This document shows positions 1 through 9,379 of a DNA stretch of 64,000 nt, piece after piece. The notes beneath the pieces are model-generated. The model made no database searches. It worked only from the letters and a program-made list of their open reading frames with translations, and was not told the DNA's origin. The DNA is from Ilex aquifolium. Its lineage: Eukaryota > Streptophyta > Magnoliopsida > Aquifoliales > Aquifoliaceae. The stretch spans positions 16,464,270-16,528,269 of the forward strand of contig OX637398.1 of assembly GCA_951799425.1 (NCBI GenBank), written 5' to 3'. The position numbers and the translations under genes are program-made. Numbering within the stretch: the stretch's first letter is position 1; the number at the start of each line of letters is the position of its first letter.

Positions 1-735
1 TTGTTTATGTTATGATTGCTTTGTATGTAAGTTGAGGTGGCGGTATTATGTTTGGGGCAAGCCATATGAAATATCAGAATGATATCAAGGAAGATATCAC
101 GGACATAAGAATGATTTGCTAAGTAAGATACTTAGCGTGGAGCCAAACATATGATTTGTGGCACACAGCTCTTCAATATCTCAGCCGCGTGTCAACATGT
201 TTTGATAAAGGCATGTGTGTTGACACATCTTTTAGTACATATGGCTTTGACAATCTATTACAAAAAATGACGATGGCAAGATGGAGCATAGAAATTAATG
301 GAAAGAGGATGAATATGAGTAAACTTCTACATTCAAGAAGGAGAAGCAGGAGGAGGAGGTGAAGGAGGAGAATAAGAAGAAGATGAATAATAATAACTTT
401 CCTTCTCTTGGGTGGTGGGTTGGGGAAATATTTATATCAAAAAGCTTTTTAATAATTAATACGTGAATGGTTCTATACTGCAAGTTAATATTGATCTACT
501 CTTGGTCAGTGACTGTTGATTTTAATTTTTCTTTACCTACTAGTATTTATTCTTCCAGGAGAGGGAAAGAAAGATCTCAGCTATTACTGGCTAGTTGTTT
601 CAATATTGTACCTTCTTCCATGAATTATGACATGCCTCATACGATCTCAATCACCTGTTAGATACGAATATGTAACAAATTTTGTTGACGAACACTTTCA
701 ACTTGCTTGCTTTCTGTATGAAATCTTTTCTGCAG
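1..735 (+). other. Intron and upstream sequence of the PABN-like gene
   Basis: No coding exon is recognised here. The RRM exon that follows starts in the middle of the domain, right after an acceptor ending in TGCAG at 731-735. The first RRM strand (the RNP2 motif) and the N-terminal acidic/coiled region must therefore be encoded upstream, probably before the window. The stretch looks like intron sequence: T-rich tracts and no long open frame. A purine-rich run (GGAGGAGG type) lies at about 340-385. Confidence 0.5.
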
Positions 736-1387
736 GTTGATTATGCATGCACCCCTGAAGAAGTTCAGCAGCATTTCCAATCATGCGGCACTGTAAACAG
801 GGTGACTATTCTGACTGATAAGTACGGCCAACCTAAGGGTTTTGCTTATGTGGAATTCCTTGAAGTAGAAGCTGTTCAGGAGGCTCTCCAACTGAATGAA
901 TCTGAATTACATGGCCGTCAGTTAAAGGTAAGCATACCCATCCTTTCTTGAAACCAAACGAAGACCACCATGACAACTGTGGTGGATACGACAAGCCAGT
1001 CTAACAATGGGAATGTAGCTCAAACAAGGGCTGCAATTTATAATCTGCTATTGACGTGTTATAGGTTCCATCATTACAGAGTTATGAATTGCTTGGTAAA
1101 TGTGTCTTTGCAGGTTATGGCTAAAAGAACTAATGTTCCTGGGATGAAGCAGTATGGCCCAAGGCGCTTCAACCCTTACATGGGCTATAGATTTAGGAGA
1201 CCCTATGTTCCTCCTTATTTCTACTCTCCGTATGGATATGGGTAAGCTTCTTTTCAGTTGCTAACTTCAATCCATATACATGAGTCCAAGCAAATGATTT
1301 TATTGTTCTATAAATTTATGTCCTTTAACCTACTGCAGGAAGGTTCCTAGGTTCAGGAGGCCAATGCGATACATGCCCTATTACTGA
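736..1387 (+). CDS. PABN: Polyadenylate-binding protein, nuclear PABN/PABP2 type (3' part, three exons)
   Basis: Exons are 736-927, 1114-1241 and 1339-1387 (stop TGA 1385-1387), with GT-AG introns between them. The first exon encodes most of an RRM: it opens with [14 protein letters not shown], carries the RNP1 motif KGFAYVEF and ends at SELHGRQLK. The second and third exons encode the arginine/tyrosine-rich tail ([37 protein letters not shown]). This RRM plus RGG/FRRP-like tail is characteristic of the plant nuclear poly(A)-binding protein related to animal PABPN1. Those proteins bind new poly(A) tails in the nucleus and stimulate and measure polyadenylation. Phases agree: 0 at the first junction, and a glycine codon split 2+1 at the second. 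RNP2 and the N-terminal coiled coil lie upstream of the window. I see no damage, so this is probably a live gene read from its middle. Confidence 0.9.
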
Positions 1388-2350
1388 GAGATAGATGCAC
1401 CTTAGACAGTGCATTAATTTCAGTGGATCGGTACATCAAGAGAATAATTGTGATGTATGATCTCTTCAAAATATGGATCATGACCATCATTAATCATGCA
1501 TGTTTTCATATATCCTCTCCCTCCCCCAAATGATAAACAAGCATGCATAATAGTGAGATGATGTAGACATATGGCTATGGAGTGTTAGCTTGAGGTGAAA
1601 GTATAGTTTGCGTGGTTAATTGTATCTTGTATTGATTTGGATTTCTCTTTATTGTGAGTGCTTCACATTAACATTTTACCGTAACTTATATATGCTAAAA
1701 CAGGATATTTGTAGATGAAAACAATAAAGGTGCGATTAGCTCTTTCATTGTGCTCTACATATGAATTTCCACAGATACCTCTATGTTCAGTAACATTCTT
1801 TACCATAGCTAAGCCTTGTTTCCCACAGCCACAAGGCAAACCAACCCTCTTTGGCCTGCACCCTCTTCAATTTAACCAAGTTGCCATCACCACACTTGAC
1901 ACCACCTACAGCCCAGTTGCTGCAATGAATAACCAGGCCTGAGCTCAGCTTTGAAGTTTGTGTATGACTTGTTACGCTTGTGTGCACATATATATCTGCA
2001 ATGGAGTTAAAATGTTTACTGTAGTTAGGTGGTTAATTGCAAATTTACTGTGGTGAACATACAGGTTGTAAGATAAATTGTTGAATCTAGATAATTTTGA
2101 CTGTTATATTTTAAACATAAACACGAGTGTAACAACGAACATAAGTTTGTACTCAATTTGTTTAATTACATAAGACGAGTCTAGATTGAGTTTGGAAAAA
2201 AGATCGAGCCGACTTTACCCAAGATGTTTAAAGTTTGTGATATTTCAGAACAGAGCTTGAATATTATTTGCAGTTGAATGAGCGTGTATAGTGTTCGTTA
2301 GGGGTGTAACTTGGGCTGGGTAAACTCAAACCCAGCTTGAAAAGATAGAG
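1388..2350. other. 3' UTR and intergenic DNA, no gene seen
   Basis: The first 200-300 bases after the PABN stop are the likely 3' UTR. Beyond that there are short open frames at 1715-1942 (+) and 1787-1987 (-), but neither resembles a protein family I know and they overlap on opposite strands. The end of the stretch runs into the remains of a copia element. Confidence 0.4.
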
Positions 2351-2353
2351 GAC

Positions 2354-4170
2354 TTAAGTTGAGAAGATTTTAAACTCAAACCCATTTGACAACATTGTTT
2401 TGTCAAATTTTTTATGCCACTGTTTTAATGTTTTTTTTAAACCATAAAGGAATTTAACTAGCTCGCATACTTTATTTTCTTGTTCATTAGCAATGAATCC
2501 TTCGGTTTGTTTCATGTATATTTTTTCATCTAATTCACTATTTAAGAATGCAGTTTTTACATCCACTTGATTTAATTAAAGATCATTCAATATAGTTATA
2601 GCAATTAACATCCTTATGGACGTAATTCTAGTAACTAGTGAATAAGTGTTAAAATAATCAAATTCTTCTCTTTGTTTATATCCTTTGACTACAAGTCTAA
2701 CTTTGTACTTGTCAATGGATCCATCTTTTAAAGATCTATTTATAGCCTAAAGGTTTGTTACTTGATAGAATATTCACCAGCTCTCATGTATGATTCCTCA
2801 TAATGGATTCGATTTTAGAATCAACAGCTTCTTTCTAATAAGGAGTTTCGGGAGAGGACATAACTTCTTTGAAACTTTGAGGATTATTTTCTAATAGATA
2901 AGTTAGAAAAATCATAACCAAATGACTTCGAAGTTTTTGTTCCTTTTGCTACGTCTAAGTTCATCTTCAATGAACTACTCGTTTTGATCATTACTAGTTG
3001 TAGCTTCAATTGGTCTTTTTAATGTGATTGATTCATGTGACATATTAAATAATTTTTTTTTTTCAAAGAATGACGCATTCCTTGACTTTATAATCGTATT
3101 AGTATATACATCAGGAATCTCAGATTTATGAACAAGAAATCGATATGCACTACTATTATGGGCATAACCTATGAATACACAATCAATGATTTTTTATCAT
3201 ATCTTAACCTTTTTAGGTTTAGGAACTGTCACTTTTGCTAGGCGCTCCCACACTTTTAAGAATTTATAGGAAAGTCTTCGACCTTTCCATAATTCATATG
3301 ATGTGTTATTAGTTTTCTTATGAGGTATCTTGTTAAGAATATAATTAGTAGATAATAAGGCTTCACCCCACAAGTTTTGGGGTGCTCCAGAACTTGACAA
3401 TATAGCATTCATAATTTCTTTTAATGTTCGGTTTTTGCGTTCAGCTACGCCATTTGATTGAGGTGAACATGAGGTAGTCGTTTGGTGCATGATTCCACGT
3501 GTTGCACAAAACTCCTCGAAAGGATATTCATATTCACCACCCCTATCACTTTTTAGTGCCTTTATCTATCTCCTAAGTTGATTCTCAACTTCAATTTTAT
3601 AATGTTTGAACATATCAATAGTCTCATTTTTACTTCTAGTTAAGTAAACATAACAGTATCTTGTGCAATCATCAATACAAGTAATAAAATATTTTTTACA
3701 ACCTCTTGTTTGCAAAAACTTTAAGTCACAAACATCACTGTAAATTAATTCAAGAGATTCGGTACTTCTTTCAAGTGACTTGAAAGATGTTTTTATCAAC
3801 TTTGATTTCATTCAAGTCTCACATTTATGATTTAGATCAATAAACATCTTAGCCAAATCATTCAAATTAACTAATTTTCTAATTGCAACATAATTAACAT
3901 GTCCTAGTCCAACATGCCACATATTAGAAGAATCAAACAAGTAAGAAGAATTCATCTCATTCTTATTATTAGAAGATGTGGGCACAACAGTCATTACGCT
4001 GAGCTTAAAAAGTCTATTACTCATGTATCCCTCCCCTACAAACATTTCATTCTCTAAAAGTACAAATTTGTCAGGTACAAAGACTAACTTAAAGTCATTC
4101 TTGTTAAGCAAGAAACCAAACACTAGATTCTCGCGAGTATTCTGTTTTGAAAAATTTGTATATAATTAGA
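2354..4170 (-). mobile_element. Decayed Ty1/copia retrotransposon, pol region
   Basis: Read on the minus strand, domains follow copia order in one frame. The GAG-pre-integrase block is at about 4123-3815 (WHVGLGHVN... ending at a zinc-finger cysteine replaced by a stop). The integrase core is at about 3811-3200 (YFITCIDDCTRYCYVYL, then SPQSNGVAERKNRTL). The start of reverse transcriptase is at 2566-2354 (MDVKTAFLNSELDEKIYMKQ, FLYGLKK). Stops interrupt the frame, for example at 3812-3814 and 3566-3568, and 2570-3190 is badly degraded. The remaining reverse transcriptase and the RNase H are missing at the left, and no gag is recognisable at the right. Integrase preceding reverse transcriptase separates copia from gypsy. 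The element is dead. Confidence 0.85.
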
Positions 4171-4221
4171 CTATATTAGACTGTATGCAGTCTACCTTAT
4201 GCAATAAACAGAATTCAAATA

Positions 4222-4243
4222 ATATATATATATATATATATAT
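4222..4243. repeat. (TA)n microsatellite
   Basis: Uninterrupted TA dinucleotide run of about 22 bases in the non-coding sequence beside the copia remnant. Confidence 0.9.
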
Positions 4244-4299
4244 TGTTATACATATAAACAATCTAAAGTAGTTTTTATATTGTTAAATACAAACTAATC

Positions 4300-5220
4300 T
4301 AAACAGAATGTATAGTAAGCTAAACTAGTACACTCACAGTGACGTAGATCTGCACGAACAATAAAATAAGAAAATCAAAATATTCAATCCGAGCCTTATG
4401 AAACACAATCTCCTTAAGACATATTTGCTCATTCTCAGTGCTCAAGGTTGATGAGTAATTGTTTTCCAAGATAGAATGAATTTTACGTTCTTGAAGAAGC
4501 AGCACTTCAATCTTCAAGATTATAGTGAACACAACTTGTGTTTATACTTGAACCGAACCAAAAGAATAATGCAACAATATACACAGAGAGAGAGAGAGAG
4601 AGAATTCTGAAACTAGAATCCAGAATTAGGATGAATTGAAATGGCAATGAGGCAATGTATTTATAGACCCTCATGCCTGTTCGGATCACTTGAAGAGTCA
4701 GAAGACGCCTCTGTTCGGATCGAAGAGACGCACCTTAATCGAATAGAAGCGAAATGAAAAGACACCTCTGTATTGAACAGACACAGGAGGAACCTCCGCA
4801 GAACAGACTTTGACACCAAAATCAATTTAACGGGTAGAAATTTAAAATTTGGTTTGACTTTTAAATTTCAGTTGGAATACAATCCGTGTTTGGATCCATT
4901 TGGTTCGACCCATAGCCTGCACCGCAACAAATAAACTTTATCCAAAAAGATTATATTTTTTTGGCCCAAGCCCAATCGGGTCTTGGTGGGCAGCGCGCGT
5001 GCTTGTGTGTGGCGACCAAGGTAGTGTAGGCACTCGCTCTGCTCACAAAAGTGTGGTACCTCTTGGGGCCCAACCCATGAAGCCAATTAGGAGTATATTA
5101 ACTCACAAAAGTGTTGGTCTTCTTCCAATGTGGGAAAAGCCTTATTCCACTACATCTATATTAATTTATTTCGTCACTTCAAATGAGTTACTGTGAGACA
5201 TAATTTCTCATTTAATATTT
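4300..5220 (-). mobile_element. Possible LTR / 5' region of the copia element
   Basis: This non-coding stretch lies just upstream (minus strand) of the copia pol remnant. It has LTR-like features on the minus strand: a CCCACATTGGAAGAAG motif near its 5' end (about 5120-5135), often seen at plant LTR starts, and a TATA-like TATAAATA at 4665-4658 followed by a CT-rich leader. No second LTR, primer-binding site or target-site duplication was found, so the boundaries are guesses. Confidence 0.3.
4585..4603. repeat. (GA)n microsatellite
   Basis: GA run of about 19 bases. On the minus strand it is a CT-rich stretch downstream of the TATA-like sequence at 4658-4665, as in many plant leaders. Confidence 0.85.
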
Positions 5221-5516
5221 AATGGTTTTATACAAATAAATATACGACGTTCATCTCTTCACGGAGAAGAACGCGTTTAAACTTGGTCCCTCAAGTTGCT
5301 CAAATACTTGTTTAAAACCATTTTTTCCAACATTGAATACTTCGATCAACCAATAGTGTGAGTTGCACTGATAAACAAAGTGTATTCGTATATGTCTGTT
5401 GCTTGGGACCGGTTGTTGAATGACAAGATCACCTGCAAGTCCCATTATGACAAACTGAGTCTTCTAAAAGAAGAACGAGGCCAATCTTATACACGGAGGG
5501 GGAGAGATAGAAATAC

Positions 5517-6329
5517 CAGTGTTATCAGAACCGGATCGGTTCAACCGTGACCTGGAACCTTAACCGATCCGGTTCCCTAATTGGACCGCATAAAGGAGAG
5601 AACCGGTTAAAAACCAAAAAATCGGACGATTTTTGTAAAAAATCGTGAACCGGACGATTTTTAAAAATCGGCCGGTTTGAAGACATAAATGCAAAAAATT
5701 ACTTTATTTGGGCCAATTTTTTGCCCTAAATCGCAGCAGACACCAGCCACCAAGACCAACTCAAGTACCCAGCGACTGCGACCAGCTCAGGCGACCAGTG
5801 AGGAACTCAGGCGAGAGTTCAGGCGCACAACAATCTCCAAATGGGAGCTTTGAATACAGTTCCCGTCGATGAGTTAAACGTCGGAATCGATAGTAGCTTC
5901 TCATCGAGTGGTTTCAGATCCAACTGATGTTTCCACTGCCTGATTGACACCATGTTTCGACGTCCATTGCAGTTGAAGGGCAGAGCAGTGTTTGTGCTTT
6001 CAGATCTTATAACTTGTAGTTTCGTCTTCTACGGCAAAGTGGCCAAGTACATCCACTGGACTAAATATAGGAATAAAATGAATGTATTTTTTTAAGACTT
6101 GTTTTGTTTTATTGGGCAATTAAAATGCTCTTGATGTTACTGTACTATATTGCATTTTAAACATATTTTATATTTTTTAGCTAAATTATTATATTTTATA
6201 ATTATTATATATATTTTTTATTTTTTTATTAAATGACCGGTCCGACCAGTTGACCCACTGGTTGAACCACTGAACCATTGACCCAGTCCCCTAGCCGGTT
6301 CGATGACCGGTCCGGTTCTGATAACATTG
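5517..6329. mobile_element. Non-autonomous hAT-type DNA transposon with 8-bp TSD
   Basis: The left end is CAGTGTTATCAGAACCGG and the right end, read inverted, is CAATGTTATCAGAACCGG, giving terminal inverted repeats with one mismatch in 18. The identical 8-bp sequence AGAAATAC flanks both sides (5509-5516 and 6330-6337). An 8-bp duplication and a CA(G/A)TG-like start fit the hAT superfamily. Further CCGGTTC-rich subterminal repeats lie inside both ends. The 813-bp body has no transposase coding, so it would depend on an element elsewhere. Confidence 0.85.
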
Positions 6330-6499
6330 AGAAATACTGATAATAAGAAAAACCTTATTTTTAAAAAATTGTCCCTTCCCCTATCATTTTTTTTATATTG
6401 CAACATTAACTTTGTGAGTAGTTTCACATTCCCCTAATTATTAACATTCCTACATATTTAACAGAAAGTTATTTCATTTTGCTCCGACACCCCAACAAT

Positions 6500-6655
6500 T
6501 TTCGTCCAAAAATGTAATAAACCTTTGCGATTGGAACAATGTGAAATAATCGAAATAGTTGAGAGATCAATGTAAAAAATTCAATAGTTCAAAGAGAAAA
6601 ATGAAAAAAAAAAATCATAATTGAGATGATCAAAGTATAATTTATCCTAATTGAA
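6500..6655. repeat. Copy of a MITE-like repeat family (decayed)
   Basis: Phrases such as 'GTGAAATAATCGAAATAG', 'AGTTGAGAGATCAATGTA' and 'CAAAGTATAATTTATCC' recur in similar order at 38267-38541 and 44795-45085. The three copies are divergent, and ends cannot be fixed here. Confidence 0.35.
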
Positions 6656-6904
6656 ATATGACTAAATATGTCATATCTATATAATAAAATAGTTTAAAAT
6701 TCAAATTTTAAAAGATAAACAAAATGACTTTTGCTTTTTGCGGTTCAGATCGCTTTAAATTTTACTTTAAAGTTAATCTAACGGCTAATATTAACACCCT
6801 AAATTTAATAGGAAAAATAGGCCCTTAAGGGTGTGTTTGGAGTGACTTTTTAAAAGTACTTTTAGAAATTATTTCTCATAAGTACTTTAAAAAAAAAAAA
6901 TAGT

Positions 6905-7160
6905 GTTTGAAACCGCCCCACCACTACCTCTACCACCACCACTGCCATCACCGCCACTACCCCCATTGCTGCCACGGCCACCGTCGCCGCCAGCACCGCG
7001 GCCAGCACCACCACCCTGCCATCGCCACCGCCGCCGCCACCACCACCACTGCAGTCGTCCCCACCGTCGTTGCCGCCGTCACCACCACCACCGCCACCGC
7101 GGTTATTGCCACCCACCACAACCATCACCGTCTCCTACCACCACCACCTCTCACTCCCAC
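6905..7160. repeat. CCACCG-type GC-rich trinucleotide-like tract
   Basis: About 250 bases of imperfect CCA/CCG/CAC repeats, strikingly GC-rich in AT-rich surroundings. Both strands stay open in several frames only because of the repeat (His/Pro-rich or Gly/Val-rich translations), so these are not believed to be proteins. Confidence 0.8.
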
Positions 7161-7583
7161 TATAACTGATACTTAAATTCATTTATCTCTCCTCTATGTT
7201 TGTGATTTGATTTTGGATATGAATACAAATATGTTTATTGTTTACCATTTTTTATTACTCTGTGTCTTCAGGCACAGACAATAACTAGTATATATATATA
7301 ACACGAACCCAAAACAATACAAATCCAAATATATATGAGTATACAATTGTACATAGGTCAAATATGATACAACATAATAAAAACCAAACACGAAAGCGGT
7401 ACAACCCATTAGTAGCCATATTTTTAGCCATGAGCTACTATACAAAGCTTCAAAATATGAGATACCACGTTTGCAGAACATGTAAGGAGTAACTTCTAAC
7501 TTGTGACCAAAAGTTGGATTGGGAAGTTGGCCTGGTTCTACCATGCAATATATTGCACACCAAACATCTAACATTACCATAAA
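7161..7583. other. Non-coding stretch with a segment repeated near 22480
   Basis: The part at about 7515-7580 (GGGAAGTTGGCCTGG ... ACCAAACATCTAACATT) is closely matched at about 22478-22540. An open frame of 118 codons lies on the minus strand (7242-7598) but matches no family I recognise. It may be the relic of an older dispersed repeat. The hAT remnant begins immediately to the right. Confidence 0.4.
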
Positions 7584-7840
7584 CAGTGACAGAGCCATGA
7601 ATATGATTTAGGGTGGACACACTTTAATTACAAATTTTACTTTATCCTCTAAAATAAAAATAACGTGATATATTTATATTTTTATGCATTATATTTGATA
7701 CTTAAATAATTAAACTATCTGTCATCCATTGATCACCCATTCGATTATGTAACTTATTAGTCTTCACGAACTTCATTGTTGAAAATGCTCTCTCAACGGT
7801 GGCACTTGCAATTAGTAATATCAATGGTATTTTAGTGGTA
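7584..7840 (-). pseudogene. hAT transposase C-terminal remnant with one transposon terminus
   Basis: On the minus strand 7839-7702 reads through the hATC dimerisation motif: LLIASATVERAFSTMK, then NKLHNRMGDQWMTDSLI and a stop at 7702-7704. The sequence (L)xxASATVERAFSxMK is the conserved C-terminal signature of hAT transposases. The outer end (CAGTGACAGAGCC...TTTAGGGTGGACAC from 7584) resembles the terminus of the non-autonomous element at 56076 (CAGGGGCGGAGC...TTTAGGGTGGGCAC). The remnant is therefore probably the 3' end of a related autonomous element. The catalytic part and the other terminus are missing. Confidence 0.75.
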
Positions 7841-8162
7841 TCTCAACTGGTATTTCTCCATTACTATTAATTTTTTTTAATAAAATAACATCTATATATT
7901 AAGGATCAACTATATAATTTATTTGACACAAGGAAAAGCAATAACCTAACTTAGACATGAATAACATTCTAAATCACATTTTATTATGCTAACCAAATAG
8001 ATTTGGAAAAAAAGAAGAAGAAGAAGAAGAAGAAAAACACCAATTTTGATGAAATGATTTCTTCTTCTCTTGACCTCCAAGTCTTCAACATGATGTTGCT
8101 GGTGCAGTGGTGCAAGAAGCACAATTCATTTCTATTTCATTTTGCTAGTCTTTAGAAACAAG
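7841..8162. other. AT-rich DNA up to the first Tat element
   Basis: No gene seen. It contains a (GAA)n microsatellite at 8011-8034 and probably decayed hAT sequence at its left side. Confidence 0.4.
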
Positions 8163-8167
8163 ATGAC

Positions 8168-8740
8168 TGATGGCGTTATTTTACACGAATGAATTATGAG
8201 GTAGGGTTCAATTGTATGGGATAGATCAGAGCTACAAGGCTCATGAGTTGGTGGATGAATGTTCTAATAATCCGAGGTGTAATGAGTGTGATACAGTAGA
8301 AATATAGTGGTTCACCGGCAGATGAGCTCGGCTAGTCCACTCTCTAATGGAGACTCTTGCTCCTTTCTCTTTATTGATCATCTTGGAATGCTTACAGATA
8401 GTTTTCTCTCTCTCTTTTCTCCTTGGGGTAATGTACAGTACTTATAATGTTATTCCTAACCCTAAGAGATCTCTACTGAGATCCTTGCCCTTCGTTCATG
8501 GGATCCCCCTTAATTCTGGGAGGGGATCTTGGTCGGTTGAGGATTTTACGCCTGGGATGTTGGTTGGCTACTGTTTTGGGAGTGCCAGCTGTTATCCAGC
8601 TGTTTTCTTATCATTTCGGCTACTATTCCGCTTGGGTGGAGCTCGAGCTCTGGTCCTCTGAGCTCTGGAGCTTCGAACCGACCTCCGGACTTGATCTCCT
8701 GGGCTGAGCTCCTACTTAGGATTAATTTTGAGTACCATCA
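8168..8740 (-). repeat. 3' LTR of Tat-1
   Basis: Starts TGATGGCGTT and ends AGTACCATCA. It is the 3' LTR in element orientation because gag-pol reads toward it. Its partner is 19839-20411. Confidence 0.93.
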
Positions 8741-8766
8741 GTTGCCCCCCAGCCCTTAGCCCAAGT
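8741..8766 (-). other. Polypurine tract of Tat-1
   Basis: On the minus strand the bases next to the 3' LTR read AAGGGCTGGGGGGCAAC, a purine run abutting the LTR start TGATGG. This is the expected position for plus-strand DNA priming. The same tract is present in Tat-2 (23274-23299). Confidence 0.75.
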
Positions 8767-9379
8767 GATCTTGGGTAGGGGCTGAGCTGAGGTCCAGTTA
8801 TAGCTGACCTTCAGTTACCGACCTCGGTTCTTGTGCGAACACGTTCTTAACGGTTATGGGTAATCATTTTTCTTCCTCGTTTCCCGCGCACGTTCTCTAC
8901 TCGGTGCAGTTGGCTTTAAATGCCTTTGAATTGACACTAACGACCATTTTTCCCTCTTGAACCTTCGAACCTTCCATCTTCCTCCTTCTTCGCAAATTCA
9001 AACTCCTCTCCAATCCTTCGGCGAATTTAGGGTTTTGCTGAAACTCCCTTTCCTTCGAATTGGTGTGTATGGCTTGCTCCTTCCGAACTTTGGCTCTGCT
9101 GTTCATTCTCGGCTAGGTACGTTCTTGGCTCCCTATCTGTTATTTTCGTTCCGGATCCCTCGAGTCTGAGGTGGTTTCTTCATTTTTGGACTTTTTGATT
9201 CTGTTATTTTAGGAACATAGGTTTTTCCCTAATTCATCTTCCCCACTTTTTGGACCCCTATTCCACCGCTAGAATCTTTATCATCGCTCACAGTTGTGTC
9301 GACCCCAAAGTTCTCAAGGAGTATTTTTCTGAAATTCCCCCCCTCTACAGGTCTTTCAAGCTTCCTTTCCTACCCAACT
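8767..9379 (+). promoter_or_regulatory. Putative promoter and 5' leader of antisense gene aORF-A (Tat-1)
   Basis: This stretch has no open gene but is conserved with 23300-23917 in Tat-2. A TATA-like CTTTAAATGCC lies at about 8914-8924. A donor-like AG|GTACGTTCTTGG at about 9116 and an acceptor-like CTCTACAG|GTCTTTCAAG ending at about 9350 occur at matching places in both copies, suggesting a 5' UTR intron before the ATG at 9380. Promoter and intron are inferences from position and conservation. Confidence 0.4.

Noticed and set aside
970-1113. Open frame extending the second PABN exon upstream
   Set aside because: Lies between a good donor at 928 and the acceptor at 1113. The family continues directly from HGRQLK to the KRTNVPG exon, so this is intron.
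1715-1987. Opposed short frames (75 and 66 codons)
   Set aside because: No recognisable family, mutually overlapping, in the intergenic DNA after PABN.
6862-7176. Overlapping His/Pro-rich and Gly/Val-rich frames on both strands
   Set aside because: Open only because of the CCACCG-type repeat. Three overlapping frames on two strands with no domain.
7242-7598. 118-codon minus-strand frame
   Set aside because: Hydrophobic low-complexity translation that runs into the hAT terminus. Part of it recurs at 22480 as a broken frame, so it is repeat DNA.
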